Part shown: positions 45,570-56,344 of the stretch, piece by piece
Position numbering within the stretch: the stretch's first letter is position 1
How the letters are laid out: each line of letters opens with the position of its first letter
Assembly (NCBI GenBank): GCA_963854735.1
Contig: OY978108.1
Coordinates: 558,001 to 622,000 of the forward strand
Direction: 5' to 3'
Origin: Marvania coccoides
Taxonomy: Eukaryota; Chlorophyta; Trebouxiophyceae; Chlorellales; Chlorellaceae
Length of the DNA stretch: 64,000 bases
Position numbers and translations under genes: made by a program
Notes under the pieces: generated by a model
Database searches by the model: none
The model's input: the letters and a program-made list of their open reading frames with translations, nothing else
What the model was told of the DNA's origin: nothing

Positions 45570-46682
45570 ATGGCTATGGCCATCGAAGAGACCCACCCGC
45601 TGCCCGCGGAGCTGCAATCCAACATGGTCGGTGGTGGCAGCCACAACTCCTCCTCAACTGACGTCTCCCGGCTGGCGCTGGTTGACGGCATGGACGACCA
45701 CAGCCGCACCCACCACCTGCTGAAGCACTGTCTGTCGGACGGGCAGCGCGGGGAGGCGCTGGCGCACTTTTCGTCCGACGACGTAAAGGAAGCGGCGAAA
45801 GAAATCTCCAAAATGGGGCAGCGCGACCTGCAGAGCAAGTTCAAGCTGGTGTACGGCACCGCCACGCACTCCAACAACAACGACTGGCTGCGGCGGAAGC
45901 TGTACGAGGCGATCGGAGCGGCGCCCATCAAGGCTGCCACCAAGGCCAAGCCGCGCAAAGCCTCCTCCAAGCCGCGCAAGAGCCCGCCCTCCGAGGCGCA
46001 GTTCCACGGCAGCAGCGCCGACCTCATGGAGCGCCGCAGCCGCCGCATCGCGGACGTGAAGCCTCCCCTGGATGCCCACAAGCGCAGCCGGGCCTTGGGC
46101 TCGGGTGGAAGCCTCCCTGGCTCCCCCGTGGTGGGGCGTTCGGTGCTGGACATGCACCGGTACCTCGCGCACGACGCCACTACTTCCGCTTCCGAAGACA
46201 CGGATGGCACCGAGGCGTGGGAGGGCGAAGACACTGAAGAGGACGAGGCAGCGCGGCAGACAGAGGCGGCGGCGGCGATGCAGCAGCAGCAGCAGCAGCA
46301 GCCGTCCAGCGCGGAGGACAGCGAGTGGGGCGCGCAGGAGGGCAGTGGTGCTGCACGCATCGGCCCTTTCGCGGCCGCCAGCAGCAGGATACTGCCGCAG
46401 GGAGCTGCGCTGCTGTCGCGACGGGCTCACAACAACCTTTCGGGGTCGTTGTTCAGGCGGACGTCGTCCGCTGGGCTGCTGGGCATGGCCTCCATCAACC
46501 TGGACATGCTGCAGCTGCCCACCAACGACGTTTGGGGCAGCGACGCGTGGGCAGATGCTGCGCTCAAGGCGGCCGCCGCCCGCCGCGCCCCGACGGCGCT
46601 GCCGGGCATGGAAGACGACGACGTGATGCTCCTGCCCATGGACTTGTCGGCCTTTGACGAGGACGCCATGGCGCTGCTGTGA
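45570..46682 (+). CDS. Unassigned acidic, probably nuclear protein with a SNNNDWLRRKL module
   Basis: Intronless, 370 aa. The one ordered-looking segment (about 68-115) reads ISKMGQRDLQSKFKLVYG followed by ATHSNNNDWLRRKLYEAIGA; short LQ-F-VYG-T-SNN-WLRRKL modules occur in some plant nuclear and homeodomain-associated proteins, but I cannot name the family. A basic stretch (KAKPRKASSKPRKS) could be a nuclear localisation signal. Then come Glu/Asp-rich and polyQ parts (about 205-245), and the C-terminus (PMDLSAFDEDAMALL) is acidic-hydrophobic like transactivation domains. A transcriptional regulator is the best guess, from composition only. The reverse strand is open for 349 codons across most of it, which I regard as a GC-bias shadow. 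Confidence 0.7.
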   Translation: MAMAIEETHPLPAELQSNMVGGGSHNSSSTDVSRLALVDGMDDHSRTHHLLKHCLSDGQRGEALAHFSSDDVKEAAKEISKMGQRDLQSKFKLVYGTATHSNNNDWLRRKLYEAIGAAPIKAATKAKPRKASSKPRKSPPSEAQFHGSSADLMERRSRRIADVKPPLDAHKRSRALGSGGSLPGSPVVGRSVLDMHRYLAHDATTSASEDTDGTEAWEGEDTEEDEAARQTEAAAAMQQQQQQQPSSAEDSEWGAQEGSGAARIGPFAAASSRILPQGAALLSRRAHNNLSGSLFRRTSSAGLLGMASINLDMLQLPTNDVWGSDAWADAALKAAAARRAPTALPGMEDDDVMLLPMDLSAFDEDAMALL

Positions 46683-48206
46683 AAAATGCAGTTTGCCCGG
46701 CATTTTTGTTAATAGCTACCTACCACACGCGATAACTTTCTAAATTTGCACACCAGCCTACACTGCGCCACCTTTCCCCACTCTTCATGCACCACCCTCC
46801 TGTCTCTCTTTTCGTGTTTTCTCGCTTTTATGTACGTTGACTCCCTCCATTTCTGAATGGCGCGCGGAGTGAATGAATTCTAGGGATTTATTTCCTTCCA
46901 ATGTTTTTTTTTCCCAACTTCTTTTTCTAACTGACGCTTCAAAAGGGATAAATGCAAAACGTGAGCATGTCTTTTGGTACCTTCACCCTGCAAATTGCTC
47001 TGTTTTTTCCCCCTTTGTTTCCCGACTGCATCCTCTTCTTTACCGCTTTTGTCTCCCCACATCCGTCTCTTCTCTTTGCCCTCTTTTGGTGCCCCCGGCT
47101 GTGTCGATCTGGTATGCTCCTCTCACTCCCCCATTAGTCATAATCATATCGTACATATAGTGTTTCCTTTCCTGCTCTCTGAGGGGTTCAGCGAACAGGT
47201 TTGGACCGACATTTCCTAACGCTGCTGGAAATTCCTACAAATTTGGTCACTGCCCAATGTTGATGATGCTATTATGTTATTTTTTTTGATACCCCAACGA
47301 ATGCCTTCTCCTGTTTCTGACGTGGCTTGAAATGATGGCCTCTGGTGAATCCATACAAAAACAATGCATGCCGCACTTGCCACACTCCCCGAGTTTGTCT
47401 CTCCTTTTCCTCTTTTTTCCCCCTTCGATAGAAATGTGTCCTCTTTGTTTTCCATTTGTTTCGAATTTGAAATAGGTGGGCGCGCATATATTCAGCGCCT
47501 CCGATAAAAATAATTGGATGTAAATGCACTTGCATCATTTCTTTCGACCGGTGCTCTCTGTTCGTATTTTACTATTTTTGAAACGACTAAAGGTCAATGT
47601 CTCCAATGTATATCATATCATATATCGCTTCTAATGATATATTTTGCAAGTCTACATGACTTTTTTCTTTTGTAAAGTTAAGATTATTAATACTAAGATA
47701 AGGCAATGATCAGTCTAGAAATTTTTGAGGGAAACTCCAGGGAAAAGAGTGTCGAGATGGGAAGTCATCAAAGGTCAACTTTCCTTTATTGGAGGGAAAC
47801 GGGCAGATACAGCGCTCTCTGTGGCTCTTGCTATTTTGAAGCTGATGGAGGATGTCCCGGAACTGTGCCAGCTCGCCATGACACTAGCCCAAGCTGGCTG
47901 GTTTCGGTGCCCCCTTCACCCTAAACCACCGCAGCCTGCTCTCCAGCATCTTTGGCGTTTTGCTCAACGGCGGTGGTGGATGAATCAGTGTTTGAGGCGG
48001 CTTAGTTCGTCGCACAGCGGCTGGTTGTCGCGCGAAATAGCAGTTTTTGGCAAATTTGAAATTAAAGAAATTTTTCATCAAGACTTTGACCACCAATCTT
48101 GTGCTCAGAAAAAAACTCGGATTTAAAAAGATTGTCTGAATATACGATATTGGTGTGCCTGCATCGAATACGTGCGCATCTGGGCCTGAAAAATACAGCA
48201 GCTGCG
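46683..48206. other. 1.5 kb intergenic; possible decayed coding island
   Basis: Mostly T-rich and without genes. One GC-richer island (about 47725-48040) is open on the plus strand for 133 codons and contains TALSVALAILKLMEDVPELC, but no known domain, splice context or conserved motif is visible. I would not annotate it as a gene. Confidence 0.3.
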
Positions 48207-49422
48207 ATGCACCGTGAAGATGTTGTCGAGCTTCGCGATTGCGGTGAGTATGCAGAGCTCAATGTATTGTATTTAACATTAATACATATTAAACCCCCCA
48301 TTATTTCAACCATCCAGCCAATTGCGGCGCCACCAAAGACTTGCTCAAGTGCAGCAGATGTCACAACGCCTGGTTCTGCGGCGTGGCGTGCCAAAAGGTA
48401 CGGAAAGAAGGCAATAATACGCATTATAAAAAGCCAGGATCTTAAATACAGGATTTTCAACTTGCAGGCCTACTGGCCTTTCCACAAGACGCACTGCCGC
48501 CGCAACGAATTTGCTGACCTGATTGAAGAATCGGAGCCCAAATTCGCCAGCTGGATGCGCTCCCATGGCAAGATGGCTGTGCTGAAGGACGATGAGGTCG
48601 ACCGGCTGGAGCGCGCAGCGGCAGCAGTGTCGGGGCCCTCACGCGATGATGTGATGGACTCCATGTATGGCCGCCTGGAGCCCAAGCCCTCAGGTATACT
48701 GAAAAATTAACTGAATAGAATAAAATGCTAAGCATTTTGAATCATTTTCTTCCTACTTTACTTTCTGCGCTGCGCGCACGGAAAAGAACTTGTGAGTTTT
48801 TTCATATGTGAGTAAATTTCTCTTCTCTCTTAATATCACAGAGCCTTCCTACAGCGCCGAAGAGCGCGCTGCCATGCGGCGGCGCGAGGAAGAGGAGAAA
48901 ACAGCCGCCCGCCGTGCTGCGCTGGCCCCTCCCTCCTTCCTGGCCATCAACGTTCCCAACGGTCTGGGCATGGACTGCGCCTCCTACAGGTGGCGCCAGA
49001 CGCAGAGCCACGTCGAAATTTTCGTGCCGCTGCCTGAAGGCATGCCTGCGTCCAAGGTGGAAGTCGAAATTCGCACCACCCACCTCAGCATTTTGCTCGA
49101 TGAGCGCCCGGTGCTGAAAGGGCCGCTGTGTAGGGAGGTAAAGGCGGACGAAAGCACGTGGTACATGCAGGATAGGGTACTGGAGATCGTGCTGCTGAAA
49201 CGCAACAGGCGGGGGCATTACGAGAGCGGAACCACCAATGCCGACACGTTTTGGCGGTCGGTGCTGAGGGCCGGCGCAGCGGCTCAGGGGGAGCTGCTGC
49301 AGTTGGAGCAGCCCCCCACGGCGTACTATTGGGCGCCCTGCGACGAGGAAGATGCAGAGAAGCCCAGGCGGCTTCCCCCTGCGCGGAAAGCTGCAGCGCT
49401 CGAAGCTGGGCCGTCAGCCTGA
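48207..49422 (+). CDS. MYND zinc-finger plus CS/NudC-like domain protein
   Basis: Exons 48207-48243, 48318-48397, 48468-48693, 48842-49422; 307 aa. An N-terminal MYND finger is assembled from three exons: CANCGATKDLLKCSRCHNAW, then FCGVACQK and AYWPFHKTHC, with all eight Cys/His ligands in the right spacing. A charged linker leads to a C-terminal CS (p23/NudC-like) domain from about 170: YRWRQTQSHVEIFVPLP, LSILLDERPVLKGPL, the EES-W variant ADESTWYMQD, and LEIVLLKRNRRGHY. CS domains act as Hsp90 or NudC-type co-chaperones; MYND fingers bind Pro-rich peptides. The exact role is unknown; a chaperone adaptor is a reasonable inference. AATAAA occurs at 49486. Convergent with SYP5. Confidence 0.85.
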
Positions 49423-49692
49423 TTTTTTTCGTTCCATTTGATGGCAACAACGTTAAATCGTTAGATTTTAAAGCTCAAGACGTTAAATAAATGGATAAGC
49501 TGAAGATTAATGAATATATTCGACCCTCCACAACAAAATGTGGTTCGTCCCTGCAGTCACAATGGTGGTGGCCAAATTACATCTTCAAGTATTGTTTCGT
49601 GTTTTATTTATTTTCGAAAATTAAACTCCACAAAATAGAGCACAAACAAAATATATATTCATTCCCACATGGGCAATGTATCCATCTCCAAG

Positions 49693-50638
49693 TCAGATGA
49701 AATGCACCGCAATTTTGAATCCCACAATGATGACCACCACCAGCACCACCAGCAGCAAAAATATCAGCAGCTGGGTCTTGCAACTGCTGGCCCGGCGCAT
49801 GACGTACTTGAGATTGCGCTGCGCCGCCGCCATCCGGCTGTTTGTCACGTCCAAGTCGGCATCCAATTCCTCAAGCAGCCGATTGTGGAGCGATGTTTCT
49901 TCGTTGATCTGCAGCGCCACGTGCTTGGTGGTGCTCACAGACCGCTCCAGGTCCTCCAGCTCCGTGTCCTGCTGCCGCATGACCTGGTGCTGCAGGGAAA
50001 TAAGCCCTCGGTTGTCAAGTTCAGCTGTGGCGTCAGTTTCTCTTGCTGGGGCGGCTGCAGCGGCGCTGCCGTCGTCCAGCAGCGCTGATCGGGAGGCGCG
50101 CGGCTGGTCGCGCTTTAACGCCTGCAGCATCTGCTCCCGCCTGCTGCGCAGCGCTGACAGCAGGTCCCGTCGCCGATTCTTTTCATTCTCGGTACTGCAA
50201 AAAATAGTGGGTTTTGAGGGTGCCGTGCTTTAATTTCGTAGGTAGCCAACAGAGGAAATGCTTGATTTCATCGAGAGACTGAAGAAAAACAGCAAAAAAT
50301 GGTTCTTTGACTTTGGGATTCAAAATAATTTGCGTGTTCACGCAACACCTACATTTTTGCAAAGTCGTTCGACTCCAGAACATTGCGAAGGTTGTCAGTG
50401 AGGGTGCCGAGGGTGCCCAGCTTGCGCCGGGCAGCCGCGGTGATCCTAGAGGCTTCGGGACCACCTCCAGGGAACTTCAAATTACGCTCCTGTGCGGAGT
50501 TTAGGGGTTGGAAAAAATCGGTTATGTACCAGGAAGCCTACACCCGCGATGCACGGCAAAACTCACTTGAATCAAGCTTAGGGTATCGTTGGCGAGCTCT
50601 TTTGCGGCTTCAAATTCCGTCACCCAAGGGTCTGCCAT
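49693..50638 (-). CDS. SYP5-type Qc-SNARE (syntaxin 51/52-like)
   Basis: Exons 50638-50567, 50489-50353, 50194-49693; 236 aa. The N-terminal start MADPWVTEFEAAKELANDTL and ITAAARRKLGTLGTLTDNLR match the SYP5 N-terminal helical bundle. The SNARE helix runs from about LQHQVMRQQDTELEDLERSV to DADLDVTNSRMAAAQRNLKY, with the central glutamine in ALQINEETSLHNRLLEELD. The C-terminal anchor is LLIFLLLVVLVVVIIVGFKI. SYP5 SNAREs act in fusion at prevacuolar and vacuolar membranes with Vti1-type and syntaxin partners. An upstream in-frame ATG (50743) precedes MADP; I choose 50638 by homology. Head-to-head with PRMT10, 235 bp apart. Confidence 0.88.
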
Positions 50639-50873
50639 CTCGACCGTGACCGCTGCGCAACTTTCGAAAATATGACGTATGGCTTCTACTTTTTTTTTAC
50701 GACCAGGTGGCAGCAAAGCTTGCGCGCGCTTTTCTCGAGCCAAAACAAATTTGCTTATAACTTTTCGCTCTCACATGCATGGATATTGTTTATCGCTTCA
50801 TATGCTGTTATTGTCAAGACGCCTGTGGTTTGTGTGTCCTTGGGCCCTTTTCTGACACTTTTGGAATATAATC
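50639..50873. promoter_or_regulatory. divergent promoter SYP5 / PRMT10
   Basis: 235 bp between starts on opposite strands. No canonical element apparent beyond AT-rich stretches. Confidence 0.5.
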
Positions 50874-52143
50874 ATGGAAGGAAGAGGCGGGGGACGAGTC
50901 TCCAAGCTGGATGGCGCCGCGCCTGAAAGCACAGGTGCGCGATGGATGGTTTTCATTTCGGTTTATCGCCCCACAACCCGTCACTCTGCCCCGTGCCACA
51001 AATTTTCCCGTCGGCCGACGCTCACACAGTGCACTTGCCGTTATTCTTATACTCCGCCTCGCTTCACCCCGATTCAACGCAGACTTTGCCAACTATTTTT
51101 GCACGTACGCGTACCTGTACCACCAGAAGGACATGCTGGAGGACCACAAGCGCACGGGAGCATACTACCAAGCTTGCATGCAAAACCGCGCCCAATTTGC
51201 TGGCAAAGTGGTGCTGGACGTGGGCACCGGCAGCGGCATCCTGGCAGTATTTGCCGCCAAGGCTGGCGCTCGCAAGGTGTACGCTGTAGAGGCCACAGAC
51301 ATGGCGCAGTTTGCGAAACGCGTGGTGGCGGCGCAGGGGCTGGGGGACGTGGTGGAGGTGATTCAGGGCGTGATCGAGTCGGTAGAGCTCCCCGAGAAGG
51401 TTGACATCATCATCTCGGAGTGGATGGGCTACTTTCTTTTGCGCGAGTCCATGCTGGATTCGGTGCTGGTGGCCAGGGATCGCTTTTTGAAGCCTGACGG
51501 CGCACTGTACCCCTCCCACGCGCGGCTCTACATGGCTCCCGTGCGCTCTCAGATCAACACGCAGCGTCGCGGCGATTTCACCAACTCCATGCACGGGTGG
51601 GCTGAGTTTTTGGACGAGATGAAGCGGTTTTACAACGTCGACCTGGGGTGCCTCTCTGACGACTTTCGCAAGGAGCAGCTGAACTACTACTCCCACACCT
51701 CGGCTTGGACCGACATCCACCCCTCGCAGATGCTGGGCCCGCCCTCGATAGTGAAATCCTACGACTTGAAAAAGATCACGCTGGAGGAGCTCAAAGCCCC
51801 TCTCAAGAGCAACTTCCAGCTGACAGTCACCGAGACGGGCCCCGTCGACGCGTTTGCCGGCTTTTTCGACACCCAGTTCCGCGGCAGCGAGGAAAACCCG
51901 ACAGACTTTCCTGTCGTGCTTTCCACCGCCCCGGACCCCACTGGGGCCACGCACTGGGGGCAGCAGAGCTTCTTCCTGATGCCGCCCTTGGAGTGCCACC
52001 CTGGGGACCACATTCACTGCGACTTTGAGATGGAGCGGCGCAAGGACAACCACCGGCTGCTGGCCGTGCGCATGAAGCACACAGTGGAGGGGGCAGAGGG
52101 TGGAAAGTCCGCGGAGCGGGTGTCTACCTTCCTCATCGAGTAG
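50874..52143 (+). CDS. PRMT10: Protein arginine methyltransferase 10 (plant-type)
   Basis: Exons 50874-50934 and 51083-52143; 373 aa. The SAM-dependent enzyme makes asymmetric dimethylarginine; in plants it methylates histone H4R3 and affects flowering. After a 20-residue leader come DFANYFCTYAYLYHQKDMLE, motif I VVLDVGTGSGILAVFAAKAG (about 63-82), the double-E loop ISEWMGYFLLRESMLDSVL (about 131-149) and the THW loop ATHWGQQSFF. The FCTYAYLYHQKDML signature and the lack of extra N-terminal domains fit PRMT10 rather than PRMT1. The start matters: reading straight into exon 2 from 50911 gives a longer but non-homologous N-terminus, whereas the two-exon model gives the family DFANYF start. Confidence 0.93.
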
Positions 52144-52364
52144 ATTTAGTCTATTTTTTCTATAGGTAGTTGTTGAAAACTGGTAGATTTATATTGACAG
52201 GGCCCAATTATTTTGGAGAGGTTTTGTATTAAAAGTTCAAAACTGACAGTCAATCCATTTTTTGCCGTGAGCTTAAGTCATACGTTAAGAATAAAAAAAA
52301 AAAGTACATAAATAGAAGGGGGGGATTCTCCCTTGAAAAAATAACGATAAGTACAATAAAACGA

Positions 52365-55300
52365 TCAAGTGCTGCCGCGTTCTCTCTCCACCTCCTCCTT
52401 GCCCTTTTGAGGCGGTGATGGCGGCGGCGCGCCCGAGCGGCGATCATGCAGCACCCTTCGAATCACGTCATCCGCATTCATGCTGCCATGCGCCGGCGGC
52501 GGCGGCCTCCTGCCAGAGTGCAACGGAGAGGGGTTGCGCCTGGGCAGCTTCCCCACGTCGTCATCCTCGTTGGGGTAAAAACCCCACACCTCGTCATCTG
52601 AGGAAGAAAAGATTCTGGGGGTGAAGCGGTGAGGCACATTTGAGCGCCCTGTCCGCCCTCTGTTTGGCATCTGGGGTTTGGGAAGGAGGGACGGGTCGCC
52701 GTCTTTGGAGCTGGTGGAGGGGGGAGGGGAGTAGGTCTCCGCTGCCATCGCCCTGTCGTGCTCGCCGCGCCTCCGCTCGCCGACCTCACGCACGATATCG
52801 TTGAGGCCCATGTTCTGTAGAAAGGAAAGAAAGGAAAAGAAATGCATGAATGAAGAGTGCGTTATTGCATAGAAACTATGGTAAAAACATTTCATCATTT
52901 AGCTCGGGTATTGATGATAAAAAGTATAAACTCACTTGCAGCCGGCGCACCGCTCCCGAGGTCAATCGAATGTTGGAGCGCGCCAGCACCTGCAACAGGC
53001 TGCTGTCCACGTCGCTGACAGCGGGGTTCACCCTGGGGCTGTCATCCCGCAGCACTGGGCCGTCCTCGGCCTCATCAACGCTGCCGCCGCTGGCCTTTCT
53101 CCTCGCTGCAGAGTCTCCCCTGCCAGCTGCAGCGTCCCGCTGCCCCTCCTCCGCCCCGGGGCCAGGACCAGGCGCAAAGTTGGTGGAAAGGAGCTCCTTG
53201 GTGGCCGGGCGAAGCTCGTGAGCGAAAGATTCATCGGCCTTGGACAGCACCTGCGTGAGGTACTGCAGGCGCTCATCCCAGGACTCCATCTGGAACCACT
53301 CGTACCTGGACAAACGAAAGGTTCATTCAATTAGATGTTATGTATAATTCTTTTTCTTTTTTCGGGCTTCAACCTCCTCTCCTTGCAAAATGGATTTCCA
53401 CCAAAGCGCTTTCAAAGAATCCCATGAAATTAGCTTTGGTTGTCTCTTACCAGGGGATTGACACCACGGTCCACCCCGCAGCCCGCAGCAGGCGCCGCCG
53501 AATCATCGTGTGCCCCAACGGCGTTCTGGCGTTTACAGGGAAGTGGAAAGGCCCGTCCACCTCAATCGCCACCTTGCGCCCCTGGTTGATCACCGCAATG
53601 TCGATGCTGAGCAGGTCTCTGGCCACCAGGTGCTCAATGAGGTGAGGCACGCCTAGGCGAGTCAGCCCCTCACTCACGTCCAGGTGGAAACCGCTGAGCT
53701 GAGTGGGCATCTGCTGGCTGCACCAGGCCGCCAGCGCACGGTCCACGACGGACTCGGGGAGGTCCACCTCTGGGCGCCAGGCCACCCGGCCCCCGCGCGC
53801 CTCAAACTGCGCTAGCAGCACCGCTTGCAGCACCTGAATTCCGTTGGAAATTTAGTGAAAGACGTGTGACGAGATGGGACGAGATGTATATATGATATTT
53901 CTGTTTTGGGAGGATTGTGGGACGAGCAGGAAATTGAAAATGAATAAGTGGTAACAAAAGTGACGGGAAAATTGCTCTTTGAACCCCAAAGCACAAACCT
54001 GGTTGTACTGCAGCTCGCCAAAGTTAGTGGAGGCCCCTTCCAGCGCCACGTAGCGCTGCAGCAGCCCCACAAACGCCGAGCTGTGCGTGGCCTTGAGCAC
54101 CGCCAACGCCCACAGCGAATTGGTACACCCTTGACCCATAAACTCATCGATGCGCTGCTCCATGACCGCCAGGAAGGATGCCATGACGCGACCTGGGTGG
54201 TAGGCGAACCGCGCGTACGACCAGAGACAGTTGGAGAGCTCTTGAGCTGACATGTCCTGCACGATGCGCCCCGCTGCCTCGGTGATGGCAGGCAGCAGGC
54301 GCGCGGGGTACCACCGCAGCGAGGCAAAGGCCCACAGCGTGTTGGCCAGGGCCTGGGAGGTGAATTCCTGGATGCGCTCCGTTTGGATGATCTCACCGTC
54401 GGGCCCCTCCAGCTCCACTGGCCTGCATGTAAAAAATTTAAATATATTTCAACGAAAATTTCAAGGAGTTGGTGTGATGCATCTTTATTGGGAGGGGCGA
54501 AACGAATTGAATGGGTAAATGTAGAATTAAATTCAGACGCACGAGGAGAATTCCATATTCATTTATTTAATTAAGGTCACAGTAGCAAAATTTGATTCGG
54601 TGGTTTGAGCAAGAAACCGACCTGCACAGCTCGCGCTCCACCGCCTGCAGCAAGGGCGGGTGTATGATGCACCCTCTGGCGTACGCAATGAGCATGTTGC
54701 TGATCTCCTGCCCTCGAAACCGGGTCATGGTGGGGTCTTCTGCGTTGTCCATCCCCGCTGCCACCAAATCAATCCTGCGCACCACCTCGTCCGCCGCTTT
54801 ACTGAACAGATCATCGGGGTAGATGCCCAGCACGCTGTACGCCCACAGCGTGTTGGCCAGGGTCTGGCTCTGGAAGGTTTCCAGCCGCGGGACGGCGCTG
54901 GCCGCCAGCATCGCCGCAAAGCGATTGTTGTGGTGGTTGAGCGTGGCGCAGGCCCAGATCATGTTGGAGAGGGCCTGGGGGACGCACTCGTCGATGCGGG
55001 AGCACGCAGAGTCCAGCACAGCCTCCACCAGCTCAGGAATGTAGACTTCAAGCGTAGCCATTGCCCAGAGGATGTTGCTCAGCTCCTGGGGCTTCAACTG
55101 GGAGGGTTCAATGGCCAGCAGGCGGCGCCCCACGCGCAGCACGATCCCTGAGTTGCGGTCGTCGCCCAGCGCTGCCATTCCCCACAGAAAATTGGCCAGC
55201 GCTCGCGGCGCCATGCCGTCCACCATCTCTTCGGCTTTGCGCAGCAGATACTGGTACTGCGGGCGAGACACTACGTGCTTGTGCAGCCCGGGGTTGTGCC

Positions 55301-56070
55301 CGCGAGACCGCGCCGACCGCACCAGCCGCCCCAGCCTGTGCATGGCGGTAGCGACGTTTACTCGCCCCATGTAGGCTCCGACGTCTCGTATCACCGCCAG
55401 CACGGTGCCGTACCGCCTGTTCATGCTGAGCATCTTGTTGAGGGTAAGGTGGATGTAGGTGGCGTCCATGGGGGCTACCTTTCTGTTGCCCAGCTCCGTG
55501 ACGTTGCCTTCTTCGTCCACCAGCCCCGCTTCAATGAGGCGTCGAAGAAAGTGGCCATCCACGCTGGCCAGACGCTCGTCTTCCGGGGACACGCGGGGGA
55601 CGGGTGGCATGCCAGGTTCAATGCTGAGGAGGAGGAGGGGGGAGAGCTCGCTGTCGCTGTCACAGCTGGACAAGGCAACGGAGGGCGATGACTCCTCTGC
55701 GGCAGCAGAGTAATCGCCGAGCGATGGAAGCGGGGGAGGAGCGGCGCCGCTGCTACCGTCGCGCTCAGGACAAGGGTTGGCGTCGCCATCTGAAGACAGC
55801 GGCGAGGTGGCGCCGTCTTGAGCCAGGCAGCGGGCGAGGTGGCAGTGAATGACACTATGTGTAAAAAGGGGGGATGCGTCTGGTAGCCGCGCGCAGCCCA
55901 GCGGGGGGTTCCTACGAACGTCATGATCCAGGTGTACTGAGTAATATGCCATTGATAGGGGGAGGAAAAGTGAATTCCAGCGCTCACCTTGGGAGGGGAG
56001 GCTGCCCAAAAGAGTGTTCGAGGGCTGCAGCGATCTGGGTGGGCCCAGTGAGGCATGCAATGCCCCACAT
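52365..56070 (-). CDS. Octotricopeptide-repeat protein with RAP domain, probable organelle RNA factor
   Basis: Exons 56070-55988, 55911-54622, 54422-53999, 53833-53451, 53305-52936, 52814-52365; 999 aa. Repeats of the OPR/FASTK type recur from about 260 to 595: ALANFLWGMAALG, ELSNILWAMATLE, ALSNMIWACATLN, TLANTLWAYSVLGIYP, ALANTLWAFASL and ELSNCLWSYARFAYHP. A RAP domain follows (about 677-735) with AIEVDGPFHF, LGHTMIRRRLLRAAGWTVV and SIPWYEW. Such proteins stabilise, splice or activate specific plastid or mitochondrial RNAs in green algae. The N-terminus (MWGIACLTGPTQIAAALEHS) is not a typical transit peptide, so the compartment is uncertain. A 264-residue charged, Pro-rich tail follows RAP, which usually ends these proteins. 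The start needs the small first exon. Confidence 0.85.
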
Positions 56071-56344
56071 TCCAGAAATATCAGGGAATTAAAGGAGGTT
56101 GGGTTCCGTAAATGTTCATAAGAGATCAATTCATTTCTGGTTTTATCTGTGCGCTGTTAGCATAAGCACACATCGTCGGTACGTCTATTGTGACCAAAAC
56201 GAATTGAAATAGTGCAGCTAGTGAACAGACCAAGACTCTTCTTATCTTTCCATAGCTCGAGCTGCTGTGCATCAGAATTTTGGCTTTGTTGATTGCTGCC
56301 ATCGCGGGCATCAAGTAGCTTAATCTTTTGTGGGTGTGGAAATT
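56071..56344. promoter_or_regulatory. divergent promoter OPR-RAP gene / BCCP
   Basis: 274 bp between two divergent starts, at least one of them (BCCP) a plastid protein gene. No specific motif identified. Confidence 0.5.

Noticed and set aside
45654..46703. Minus-strand open frame of 349 codons over the gene at 45570
   Set aside because: The plus strand has a better start, a UTR/TATA context and protein-like low-complexity patterns. The reverse product is Arg/Gly-rich noise.
50911..51082. Unspliced N-terminus of PRMT10 starting at 50911
   Set aside because: It gives an N-terminal extension that matches no PRMT. Splicing 50934 to 51083 gives the conserved DFANYFCTYAY start.
51064..52080. Minus-strand open frame of 338 codons antisense to PRMT10
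   Set aside because: A shadow of a highly conserved enzyme; no motif in the antisense product.
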